Assembly (NCBI GenBank): GCA_958295665.1
Contig: OY282558.1
Coordinates: 330,495,106-330,559,105, forward strand
DNA: 64,000 nucleotides
Origin: Tipula vernalis
Lineage: Eukaryota > Arthropoda > Insecta > Diptera > Tipulidae
Reading direction: 5' to 3'
Of the stretch, positions 50,217 through 61,964 are shown piece by piece (positions within the stretch are counted from its first letter, which is position 1; the number at the start of each line of letters is the position of its first letter). The position numbers and the translations under genes are program-made. The notes below the pieces were generated by a model. It made no database searches and had not been told where the DNA came from. It saw nothing but the letters and a program-made list of their open reading frames with translations.

Positions 50217-51646
50217 TTAGGTGTGCAAGTAGAAACTCGGCTTTTTTACTTATTTAAAAGATACCTGTTAGAAAGATTAATAATCGAGATTTCGCCATTA
50301 CTATCTAAGGTATTTTGTCATTTATCGGATATATGATGAATGTCTTGGCGAATGAAAGTTGTGGCTTTGAAGCAAAATAGTAATCGAGCCATTTTCGCAC
50401 ATCTTCAAATTTCGTAAACCGCCAAGTATCGAGAATACGCCGCTTGCTGTACAACTTCCCAGCCTAAGGAGAAGATGGGACTGGGTTGATTTTGCTGTAT
50501 GTGGACGAACGTTGTCTTTTTTCCTCCAGAACATCATTTAATTTGACCAATTGGGCCTGGTAACGTTTAGCTGTAACAGTTTTACCAGGTTCTAGAAGCT
50601 CATAGTAAATGACTCCTTTCCAATTCCACCAGACAAACGGTAACACTTTCTTAGCATGAATACTCATTTTTGCAACTGATCTTGATGGCTGGTCTGGATC
50701 AACACATGCTTTTCTGCATTTAGGATTGTCGTACAAAATCCATTTTTCATCCCAGTAATGATTTTGTGCAAAAAATTCTTTCTTTTGGTGAGTTAAGGGT
50801 AAAACACAAGCGATGCCATTTTTTTTTTCTTTTTTGCTGAATGTGAAAAGTTACCAAACAAGTTAGGTACGGTTTTTTGTCCACGAATTAATTATTTTAA
50901 CTTTTCTAAACTAACAAATCCTTTATTAATTCTTTTTTGTGTTTATATAAATACAAAATAAATAATAAAACAGTAAGGTTTTATGTAGCGACGAGACGCG
51001 CCTTTTTTGAAAGTAGCTAGATAATAGCTAGATGTGGAATATATTGTTGCGACGACAGAAATAACTTCACTCGATAATTTTCTTTTAACGTAAATGTTTC
51101 TATTAAAATTATGGAATACTTGAATGTTTTAATGAAATTTACGTATTGTATTTTTGTTTAAAATATAATTTATATTCACTAAATCACCAAAATTACAAGC
51201 ATTTAATTTTGGCGCCCGTAGTCGCTCCTAACTGTTCTGCAAGCTCTTTTTGAGTTTGAGTTTGAGACACGGATTTTCATCCAGTAAAACTTTAAGTTCT
51301 TCGCCTTCAAATTTTTTTTGCTGCACCTGGATGTGGATCTTCTTCAAGACTAAAATTGCCATCACGAAATCTTGCAAACCACTTTTTTATTGTACCAGAA
51401 TGTTCAACCAAAGTTCCAGAGCTTGAGCAACATTTTTTTTTCATTTGAAAACAGAATAAAATTAAAATGCAATGGCGTAAATATAGCTTGAATGGATGAC
51501 AGCTTGTAAATAACTGAAACTTATAAAAACAGCAATGACTAAGCTACATAGTACATATATATCCAAAATGGCTGGCGATTTGGATGAGTTCAAATATGTT
51601 TTTAATGAAACCAACTTCAGAGCCGAGTTTCTACCTGTACGCCTAA
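50217..51646 (-). mobile_element. Mariner element, nearly full length but dead
   Basis: Both ends carry a 25-bp inverted repeat with three mismatches: TTAGGTGTGCAAGTAGAAAC on the left and TTAGGCGTACAGGTAGAAAC on the right (inverted), each followed by TCGGC. TA precedes the left end; the right flank is TC, probably mutated. At 1430 bp it is slightly longer than a standard mariner, which fits a small insertion or replaced segment in the middle (about 50850-51190). Confidence 0.88.
50300..51440 (-). pseudogene. Broken mariner transposase
   Basis: From the right: an N-terminal block SGTIKKWFARFRDGNFSLEE and QKELAEQLGATTGAKI in several frames (51200-51400); a non-matching stretch; then HYWDEKWILYDNPKCRK with the first catalytic aspartate (DEKW) near 50750, VDPDQPSRS, KVLPFVWWNWKGVIYYELL and KRYQAQLVKLNDVLEEKR (50530-50730); and DNVRPHTAKS with the second aspartate near 50510. 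The C-terminal part is frameshifted and worn. The YDNPKCRK and WWNWKGVIYYELL style points to the irritans-like mariner group. At least three frameshifts and several stops make it inactive. Confidence 0.88.
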
Positions 51647-51649
51647 TCA

Positions 51650-54360
51650 ATTGAATTTTTTCAGAATTATGTTTATAAATCACAAATATGACTGACTGCT
51701 ATTTGAATTTAAATAATATTGTGTACCTGGAGTTCGACTACGAATGTGAATGAAGTTATAATTTGTTTAGTTACATCATAAGTAGGATTTTCAGTATTTA
51801 AAAATACCGCGGAGTAATGATGATCGAGTCCTCAGTGAAGAAAAGTTAAATATTTTCAATTTCAATCATTACACAACATTTTGTAATAGTTCAATTTTAT
51901 CACCTTTTCACATTTATATAGCGTCACTTCTGACACACCCAGTCATAAACGTATGTGTTTATTTTATGCATCTTATGAATCATAACAGTCGCTCCAAGGC
52001 AATGATTAATCAATATGCCTTTAAGTGCACGCATTTATGAGTAATTTGGTAAAATAGTCTAGTTAAGAAATTAACAGTGAACGAGTATTTCAACCATGCT
52101 TAGAATACTGAGTTTAGTGTAGAACTAAGTAAAAGTTAAAATTCCATTAAACATTTCTCTGTAATTCTTTAACATGTTTTTGAAAATTTCCTTATCAACT
52201 TTTAATGCAAATAGGCAAAAGAAAGTTGATTAAAAACAAAATTTAAACCGCAATACAAATTTGTTTTTGTCAATTTGTTTCCTTTTTAGATAAACTTGTT
52301 TGTGTTTTTGTTATAATTAAAATGTAATTTCAACATACCCTATCTGCATATTTTTTTATATCGGTATAATAAAATTAATTCATTTTCGAATTGTATAATA
52401 CAGAAATGAATAAATATGTACAACTGTGAAATATGAACAATCTGAAATGCCGGCCACCTTAACAAATATCCAAATCATAGCTAAAAATGATACATTTCGT
52501 TTCTAAAAATAAATACCGTCGAAATTAGCATTAAATCATTGTTTAAACGATTCCTATTTTGACATCATCTGTGAAATAACATACAACAACAAACATCGTG
52601 AGTCCGAATTCTTTCCCAGCCAATTGTAGTAACATAGTCTCCCCTTGGGGGACTTCAATTTACTATCTCCTAACTGGTGTTTTGAAGCTGGAATGAATGA
52701 AATTCTGAGCGAAGGTTGCAAGTTAAGAAATCGGTCGAGACTGAACTTTAGACAAGTTAAACAAAACAATATTTTGGAATTTTCTTTGTCTGGCTTTTGA
52801 GATTTTAATTATCGGTTATAAAATATTGAGTATTGTTACCCTCGATTTAACAAACAAAAAAATTCCCAAAATTTTTTGAAAGGTTATTTTAATTCGTTGT
52901 ACATCTTAAAGGATAGGAGCTACCGCCCCCAAACCACCGCTTTGATGATTCATTAAAATTCCAAAAAGAATAGAAATTAGAAACTTTCTTAAAAATTTGT
53001 GTTTTTAATAATTATTCACATATTAAAATACAGAACTACCCAAAGCGCAAGAATGACAGGAAAACGTGATAACTTTTTCCAAATTATTATTTACATTTCT
53101 GTTTCATATACTAAAACAAAAATCTCCTCAAAGCCGCTCAGCGTTGGTCCTCTCTACGCAAGGATGGCAAGAAATTATGTAGCATCTTTTTGTTATCAAA
53201 TTGTAGTTGATCGTATTGAACAAAAATCTAATGGGGTCTTATTCAATGGGTCAGGCCACTCCTAAAAATTTGTTAGAAAATTCTAATGGTTAATCAAATC
53301 ATCGGCAAATACAAATAAAAAATAGTAAATAAATTAATAGTATTTTACTTGCTTTGACAAAATTCACGAAAAGGTAACCATAAATTGATTGTTAATTATT
53401 TCTGTAATTTTAACAACAATGTCCCTAATGCAATTTTTTTTTGCGGGGATAGAAGAGATATAGTCATTTACAATACAAGAGATATAGTCATTTTAAAAAA
53501 ATCAAAATGTATTTTATACTCTCGAGTCTTTAATACTGACGTTATTACTGGTTTTGTTAAATAGCTCAAGCTTAATATAAAATTCATTTTAATCATTTTG
53601 CGGCACATAATTGTTGCTTTAATTTGCAAAAAAAGTACAATTAAACTAAGCGATATGTAACGTATTTTTATCGACAATTGGACCATAGCGTGAGTAACAG
53701 CATTAACAAAGGCGCAATATTATACATAAGGAAAGATATAATAAGATTGTAAGCCTTTACATTGCTAATCATTAGAATAGGTTAACTCGAATTTTTTTTT
53801 AATGATTAAGAGCGAAGATAGTATAATAAAGAATTATAATAAAAGAGTAAATAAAAAGAATTGCAAAAGAATGGTTTAAAAAAAGTAACCAAAGAAAATA
53901 AACACCCGCGGAAGAGCAAGGTGTGTTGACGAAACAAGTAAATAGGATTGCAAGTTGAAGGCTTTTGAAGATTGAATTATTGTAAAAAATAAGAACGAAC
54001 AACGTGTTCTATATGTAGATTCCGGTTTTGTGAAATGAGTTTGATTGTAACGGAATTTTTATTTTTCTCACATTTCGTTTTCTCGCTGAATAATTTCTTT
54101 CCAAAAATTTGTATTCTAGTTTTCTTTGCGGCATTTACTTTTAGTACTAGTTCTAAATCTAGTAAACATGTCAAAAGTTGAAATAATTTGTCATTTTATT
54201 TAATTTTTTTCATGATTTATCAATGAACTCTTGCATTTGAAACGATGATTTTGCGCTTTGTAGAATAAATAATACACGCGATTTACTTTGACAGGTAAGA
54301 TTTCGAAATAAAAATAGCGAGATTTATGGGAGGAATGATATTTCTACTTTTTATTAGTAG
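51650..54360. other. Non-coding stretch
   Basis: No gene or bounded element is recognised. A small tandem duplication of agagatatagtcatt occurs at 53453-53495. Confidence 0.5.
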
Positions 54361-54365
54361 ATATA

Positions 54366-55119
54366 ACGGGTGATTTTTTTAACCTGATACACTCAAATAT
54401 CTCGGAAAATAAGCATTCTACGAAAAAAATGGTCAAGATCAAAATTTAATTATTCCGTGCGTGGGGGAAATACATTAGTGTTAAAATTAGTACCCCCTCC
54501 TCCTTGTAGATGGGGCGGGGAGTAACTTTGAAACTAAAATATCAACCCCTATTTTTTATTGCAGATTCGGATGCTACGGCTAAACATACGTAGGATTTGA
54601 CTGATACATTTTTTTCGCTTCATCATAGATGGCGCTGTAATTAACGATATTCAATTTTTTCGATTGCTCCTACTGAGAACCTACGCAAACGATTCTGCAA
54701 TACGTCTGCAATAAAAATACCACGGTTTCATTGTAAATACTCGAAGTTGGTCTTAAACAATTTGTATTTCTTAAATTTTCAATTACTGAAAATGGTTTCT
54801 CATTATCGTAACCCTATCGTCATAGTAACAAATATCGTCAATTACAGCGCCATCTATCATGAACCGAAAAAACTGTTTCAGTCAAATCCTACGTATTTTT
54901 AGCCGTAGAATCCGAATCTGCAATAAAAAATATGGGTTCATGTTTTAGTTTCAAAGTTAGCCTCCCCCCACACCTACAAGGAGGAAGGGGCTACTAATTT
55001 TAACATATATCGTACGTATTTCCCCCACGGAGTATTTACATTTTGATCTTTGCCATTTTTGTCATAGAGTGCTTATTTTCCGAGATATTTGAGTGTATCA
55101 GGTTAAAAAAATCACCCGG
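54366..55119. mobile_element. 754-bp palindromic MITE with about 320-bp arms and TA target duplication
   Basis: Nearly the whole element is two inverted arms (54366-54690 and 54800-55119). Both start CGGGTGATTTTTTTAACCTG and later share tagatggcgctgtaatt and gtcaaatcctacgta. TA flanks both sides (54364-54365 and 55120-55121), as in Tc1/mariner-type insertions. It encodes nothing; its partner transposase is not in the window. Confidence 0.88.
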
Positions 55120-55124
55120 TATTG

Positions 55125-56425
55125 TGAGTTCAAGTTTATTTCATTAGAAGTAAGGAAAGTTTGGTTAGAAATCAAGTGTCAAAAAGTAATGTTTCCACTA
55201 AAATTGTTAAGTATATAATTTTCCTTAGTTCGAATGTCAAAAAAAAAAAAAAAACAAAAAAAAAAATACGAAAAATTAATGCCGCCCAAAATTCTCAAGT
55301 TTAATAATTTTTCGCTGGTGAAGGAAGCCTTTCCCTGCTTTACGGAATCAAAACTACATAAACTGTAAATCCAAAACGAAAGCTAAAAATCACTAAAAAA
55401 TGAGAAATACATTTTTAATTTGGTGTATTAAACCATTAGCTTCATAAAACTCGAATAATATCGTATGGTGCCTCGTAGCGCCATATACAGCTTACACCGT
55501 AGGTAAGAAATTTAATATCGCATTTACATATTTCAAGGTAATTGAAATATTGCTTAACTCAATTACATGAATTAAGCGATAGCTTAATTTGGCCAATTTA
55601 AATGAGTAACCAAGAAAAATTTTGTGCCGACAAAAACATTAGCATTAAAATTAATTATTTACAAATTGGCAACAAGATTAAAAAATTGTATTTTCTAATT
55701 TGTACGCGAGTGATAAATTAAATTTGATTTGTTTGCAAGATTGACGAACCAATTTTAAAATTAAATCTCCATTTTCCAGAATATTTTAAAATTAATTTTA
55801 ATTTAATTTTTCATAGCAGTTAGTAAATTTACCCAAACATTAAATTTGTTGCCGATTTATTACTTTTATTTCTAATGGTTGTGTCTCAAAATTTTTATTT
55901 CAAATCCCAAAAATAACTGTTTTATTCCCTTCCAATAGTTCGAACAAATTTTATTATTATTCAGTGTTATTCGCTTATAAGAATATGTCGTTATAACCGA
56001 AGGTCGTAATATATGGATTAAATTAATCTTTAGTTTGAACTTCCGACGTTATAAGCGAAATGTCGTTGTGAGTTTCACTGTGTTTTAAATTTTTATTTGG
56101 TGTTCATTAAAGTGCGATGCTTTTAATTAATTTTTTGTATCATTAATTGTTTTGGTGCCGGTATATTGCCAGCCATTTAAAATCATCAGACGCCTTAAAC
56201 ATTTTTTTAAATTTATTTATATTAAACTTTTTAATCTTTGCTGCCTTCGAGGTTGATATTAGTGACTTATCACTTTTAATCTTCCAATGTCATTCAGTCA
56301 TCAGCGCACTAGTCATCTTGACTTAAGTGGTAAACCTACCAAAATAACAAATTATTACTGGGTACGGTGTCGTAATTATACTCCAACAACATACTATTGG
56401 TTTATGGCCTCTTAAGTAGGAATTT
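55125..56425. other. Non-coding stretch
   Basis: AT-rich DNA with A-runs at 55239-55268; nothing else recognised. Confidence 0.5.
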
Positions 56426-56429
56426 ATCA

Positions 56430-56560
56430 GTTTAACAGCTCTTCAGAATAAACTGAATTCATTAAACAACTGCCTGAGTAATAAGTCATGGTTAATTGTA
56501 TCAAATGCTTAGCTAAAATCTAAAAGAACTAAAACTGTTGTACAACTCTTTTGAATTTGA
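56430..56560 (-). pseudogene. Non-LTR reverse transcriptase fragment
   Basis: Minus-strand translation gives TTVLVLLDFS, a stop, then AFDTINHDLLLRQL. This is the first catalytic motif of LINE reverse transcriptases (LVLLDFSKAFDTINH type) with one codon turned into a stop. The match fades on both sides, so only a scrap of a LINE remains. The clade cannot be assigned from so little. Confidence 0.7.
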
Positions 56561-58364
56561 TTACATGCATACATGCATATGTTATAGAGCAGTAAAAGAA
56601 TTAGGATAGCCTTGAAATTCACAAATATTTGACCGTACAAACTACAACAATATTCTTCATCAGTTGATCTTTCAAAACTTGCTCAAAACGTTAAGGCAAA
56701 CATGAGGAAATACCCTAAACCTTGCAAATTTTCCAAGAATCTGGATTGACAGAGATAGTTGTAGTGAGAATAGTATTTAACAATTCAACCGCAAAGAGAA
56801 ATGTTAAAGGAATAACAATTTCAAGAACAATGGATTCAAAACGTAAAAACGGTGTTAAAACTGTTGGATGCCGCGATTAGATAGCACAAGATCAAATACA
56901 TCTTAATCATAAATACTTACATTTAAATTGTAAGTGTTACCATACAACAAAAATAAACAATATATTTTTTTTGTTTAGTTCCGATAGAAGAACAAAAAGG
57001 GGCATTGTTTATTATTTTATATTTATATAAATTTTGGCACACTCTATTCAAAAAATGAGCTCATTTGCAACATAATACTACAAAAAACTGCATTTTGTCA
57101 GGCGATACCGTCGTTTAGCATGAAAGTTTGCAGAGCAATCGGATTAAAGTAGGCGCCTGTAACAGTAAACAAGTAAAATTAGAAGAGTAAATTAACGATT
57201 TTTTGTATTTTTGGGTATATTTTGCTTCTTATATATTTATAATATTTTGTTAACTTTATTTAGTAACTGATTAATAAAACATAAAAATTGCCTTATAGTG
57301 GCAACATTTTTATTTATCTTCAGAAATTTTGAAAGTAATGCCACGAGAGGGAACATTTTTTTCACTAACTGTGGCACTATTCTGGTTTTCCCAGGGAACT
57401 GAGAGTTGGGAATTAATTTATTTTTCGTTTATTTTCTAAAACTTTGGTTGGGAATTATTTTTTCCCTAATTATGAACAAAATACCAATCGCACAGCTTAT
57501 TAAAATTAAGTCAATATTATCGATCGATAAGATAAAGACAGTTTGAAATGCGAGTGCTTGACATCTGATGAACCTCTTAAAATCTCCAGATCCAATATTC
57601 ACGCAACTACTTGGTCTGTCTTCAAATGAGGTCGATAGATGCTAGTGATCGTGACGATTTTTAATTTGAATTATGTCGATTCTTAAGAATTTCGGCCAAG
57701 TTCTAATTTGTCAAGAAATTTGAAAATTCTATCAACTGTTTCATCTGATATATTTTATTTTAAAAACTGGTAATTTAAGGAATCGTGAATTAATATGTTA
57801 AAATCAAAATTGGCTAAACCGATTAACGCAATATTTCTTCCAACTCGTTGGTCCAATTAAAATACCAAATAAAGACTCCTAGCAGCTTTGGCTACTAAGC
57901 GAGCTAGATAATATTAGTGAAATTATCTCAAACAAGTCAACGCTGCTTAAAACGAGGCATCAACGTCACCGCACGCGTTACCTTCAGACAGGAGGAGCTA
58001 AATATTTAAATCTGGTAATCTACATATTTAAAACAAAATTTTGAAATAAATTGTAAGCTTGAAAGTAAATATGTATGGGTCCATCTTCGAGTTGTGTCGT
58101 TTTGTTACGTTGTTTTTAAGTTACGTTGTTTATAATTACTCCCTTGATTTTTTACGTTGGTTTTTGCTTTTAGTTGAGTCGCAAAAAAAAGGAACTAAAT
58201 TATCTGAGTAACCATGCGTCAAGCAAAAATGACAAAAATTTCACATAAAATGGTGATTGGTGGAAAACATGTGGGAAAACTTTGTGACAAAATGGATAAA
58301 TTTGGTGAATGAGGTTGATGCTTATTACCATGGTTTTTAGTGGAATAATTTGTGAACTTCGACT

Positions 58365-58690
58365 CAGTAAAATCTCGACTTAGCAAAATCACGATTTAAT
58401 AAAATCCCGATTCAACGAAATCATGACTAAACCAAATCCCGAAAAACTCGAAAAAATGCAAGGTTTTTTTTCGATTTTTTATGTAATAAATTATACATAG
58501 TATATAAGATTTAAGTACTTTAAATATCTAGCAAATTCGCCACTTTGGCTCATGAACATTTGAAATTTTCACAATAATTAATTATGGATTGAAATTAAAA
58601 ACTCGAAACCGAAATCTCGAATTGTAAAATAACGACTTTCTAAGTATCGAAATTTTAAAATATCGAATTTAAATTGTCGAAAGACTGTTC
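58365..58690. repeat. Diverged minisatellite of AAAATCCCGATT-like units
   Basis: About 16-18-bp units (aaaatctcgacttagc, aaaatcccgattcaacg and so on) at 58365-58445, then more diverged units to 58690. Unit style recalls the foldback arms at 33226 and 47830. Confidence 0.6.
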
Positions 58691-59634
58691 TCAAATCCTA
58701 AATAATAATTATACCTAATTCCCGTAGGGCAAATAATATTACAAGGTAGGTATGAAGGTAGCACCTAATTTATTGTTCATTTATTCCAATTGCTTTAAAG
58801 ATTCAAATTTCAATTACTTGATTTCATGTAAATTAATTAATAGCTTATTCCAAGGAAAAATATGGTTGGGTTTTAATAATAGCCGCGTTTCTTATTAGCT
58901 CCGGATAGCAAGCTATCGGGAGCACATGGAAAATTTCTATTGAAAGTTTTGCTATTATACACATGTGTCGCTAGTAAACAAAAAACTAAAATTTTACCTA
59001 ACTTCATACAGTTGTATGACATTTCTTAAAAATAAAAAATCGGGAGATTAAAAATATCTAAAAATCATCGGGAGATTGTTGAGGAATACGGTAAAGTAGA
59101 AGCGGCAAAAAAATGTTTGCGAAATGAAGCGAAAAGATAATCGAATTGCATCATTGTCGGAAGGAGACGAAAGTACATCAATTAACAAGTTTTAAATTTT
59201 GAAAATCGGATCCAATCAATTTTTTTGTTTGTATCAATTTTCCTGAAATAATTTTGTCGAACCAATCTCAGAGATGTTAAAATTGTTTCACTATATACGG
59301 TAAATAGCTTTGAAAACAAACCACGGTATTATCCACTACAAAAGTTTGACGAATACCTTTCAGATATCAATTATTATTTTATAATGGATAAGGCCTAGAC
59401 TCATCAAATCTTTCAACTAAAGGAGCTGGTTAAAACATCCCAAAATCATATTCGGGTTCCACCATCTTATGCCGATGTTAACCCCCAAGATTACGAAATG
59501 CGGTATACTTTAAGAATTTGGATTTAAAATTGTTTTATCTATCCAATAAAATAAATAATAAAAACAAAATTCTATCGTTTCAGTTTATTTGTAAATTCTT
59601 TTTTTAATTTAGTAAAAAAGTTTCATTCTAATTG

Positions 59635-59705
59635 CAAAATGATTCATTTAATTTGCAAATAGTTTCATTTAATTTGGAAAAGGTTTCACTTAATTGGCAA
59701 AAATG
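59635..59705. repeat. Short minisatellite, about 24-bp unit
   Basis: Three units like tttcatttaatttggaaaag, related to the array at 26990-27185. Confidence 0.6.
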
Positions 59706-59709
59706 ATAG

Positions 59710-61435
59710 ATGGTTAAAAATTTGTACAATACATGATGTTATATACTTTTTTAATTTGTTTTCTTAGTAAGTATAATTTTCTGTATCATGATCTGATTAC
59801 CCCAATTCGACTTCCAATTCCGCGTCGCGGAATAAGTCTCAAAAATTGCGGTTTCAAAGAGGCTAACATTTTTTGTTGCTAATTTCTATAAACTCTGTTG
59901 AGGTGAAGTTGGTCTATCTTAGGGTAGTCCCAAAAACTCAAATTTCCCGTTAGATATAGCCATACCCATTAAATTTAATTTTAGGTTAAATAATATGAAC
60001 TTATCACTCGAAGGCAATGCTCATTAGCGTCAAAAATATTGAAAATTTGAGATTTCAGTAAACTTTTGAACAGATATACATACATCTTTGATTCGTATCT
60101 ATCATTACTAGAAAGAAAGATGAAGAAATAAGCAGTACCGTAAGAAAATACAAATGAACAAACTGAAGGGGTGACTCGGTCTTTAGCGGCTACTTCTGTC
60201 CCGAATCGGAGGAACCACCGTCGTGGTTTGTAAATAATTTATCACATTTTGAACTTTCATATTTTGTTTTTGTCCGTTTTTGTTTGTACATATTGACTTC
60301 AGTCTTCCATTATTTGTTTATTTAGCCCGTCAAATATGTGAGGCCCTTTTTTTAGTGAAATCTCTCTGGCCTGGACATACCCGTATTGTGGACAGAATCG
60401 AACAATGCGCCTATTCGAATAATCTAATCGATAATTTAGAATAAACTTGAAAAAAAATCAACTTTATTTGAAGATTCAAATAGAAGAACTAGCTAGTTCT
60501 TGGTTTCGCGAGAAGACAAAGTTTTACTTTGTTGAAATTAATTTGGAAGGAATTCGTTCGTCTAATTAATTAGTTTATTTAGTTTTTATTTAATTATTTT
60601 TTTGTGAATTACTGTTAAAAATATTTTGTACACTCGCATGATTTTTTTTAATCAAATTTTGTTAAGAACCTCACAGCAGCTGTAATGATTTTAAATTTCC
60701 TGAAAACGTATTCCATCTAGCTCCTAGCTTCTTGATAATTGCCTTCTTTAACAACTTGTAAAAAATATTTTCGAAGACAATATTTCAAAATTTGATATTT
60801 TAAATTGGAGACAATTTTTTTTGTTCGACATCTTCTAAATATTTTGTTTGGCGATATTTCAAGACGATGCAGCAACATTTTACTAAACATTGCAAAATAT
60901 ATAATGAAATTATGCCTGTGGCATACTGTACTATGACCAATAAAAGCAGGTTGGCATTTAATGAAGTTTTCCAACTTTTAGTAATTGTTGTGAAAATGAA
61001 ATAAATACGGCATTTGCCTGAAAAGGGAATCCAGAAATTTTAAAATCCAGAATAATTGAAAACAATAAGATTCTTTCGGATTTTTATAGACAAAATATAT
61101 TACCAATAATGGCATTCACAACATTTTCGGCTTATTAATCAGAAAAAATGAAGAGGCCCCTAATCATTTGTATATATATCTACCAAAAAAAAAGTAGAAA
61201 TATCAAAATCCCCCTCGTATTTTAGCCCGAGGTCAGTACAAAGTGTATCGACTCTAAAACATACAGAAATGAGGGTTTTCCGTGAGATTTTTGATTTGTT
61301 GAATTATATAATTCGCTAAGTCAATACGTTCTTGCCTCATACGTAATTTATGAAGTTAGAATTGTATTTTTGTAGTTTGGTCGACGTAGCTACCTGATGA
61401 GTAGGCCGAATCCAGAAAAACATTTTATTTAAAAT
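59710..61435. other. Non-coding stretch
   Basis: A slightly GC-richer patch at 60176-60235 has no recognisable coding content. Nothing else is seen. Confidence 0.5.
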
Positions 61436-61439
61436 AAAT

Positions 61440-61960
61440 GAAAAAAATTCAATTTTATAGGCATTTTTAGACCTTTGTCTTCACTTGAAACATTGGTGGT
61501 ACGCCTATCAGTAGAAGCGATACGAGCGATAGAATTCCTTTTATCTGTGTCTGTAAGGTTGACGAAGCATTAATGAAATATTAAATCCGCAATTTACTTG
61601 AATACATTCGTCGATACCATACTAACCCAACAAATTAAGCCAACTACAACAAAACTTGAAACAATTGTGATAGAACTATCAATAGAAATGATACGAGCGA
61701 TAGAAGATCTGTGTCTGAAAGCTTGATGAAGCAATTTCCATTATCACAAATATTAAGACCTCTTTTGAAAAAAAAAAAACTAAATTTTATAGACATTTTA
61801 TCAATTTTAGCTTTAATTTGGGCCGCACATTGATAATTACGTTTCTGGATTTTAGTTTCTCTATTTTTTTTTTCCAAAATAAGGGATAAGGTAGCCAACC
61901 CAATAAATGCACCTATTAATCCAAAATTCATTATTTTACATTTGGAAAAGCAATTTCGGC
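61440..61960 (+). repeat. Dispersed repeat family C, second locus
   Basis: It holds two related pieces (61440-61570 and 61640-61740) of the family seen at 47720-47830 and 20340-20450. It also has 61740-61910, related to 48000-48130. A 95-codon minus-strand frame across it reflects the repeat and is not supported as a gene. Confidence 0.65.
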
Positions 61961-61964
61961 GATC

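Noticed and set aside
61644..61931. 95-codon minus-strand frame with a hydrophobic start
   Set aside because: It lies across pieces of dispersed repeats shared with 47.7-48.1 kb and has no conserved counterpart frame there.
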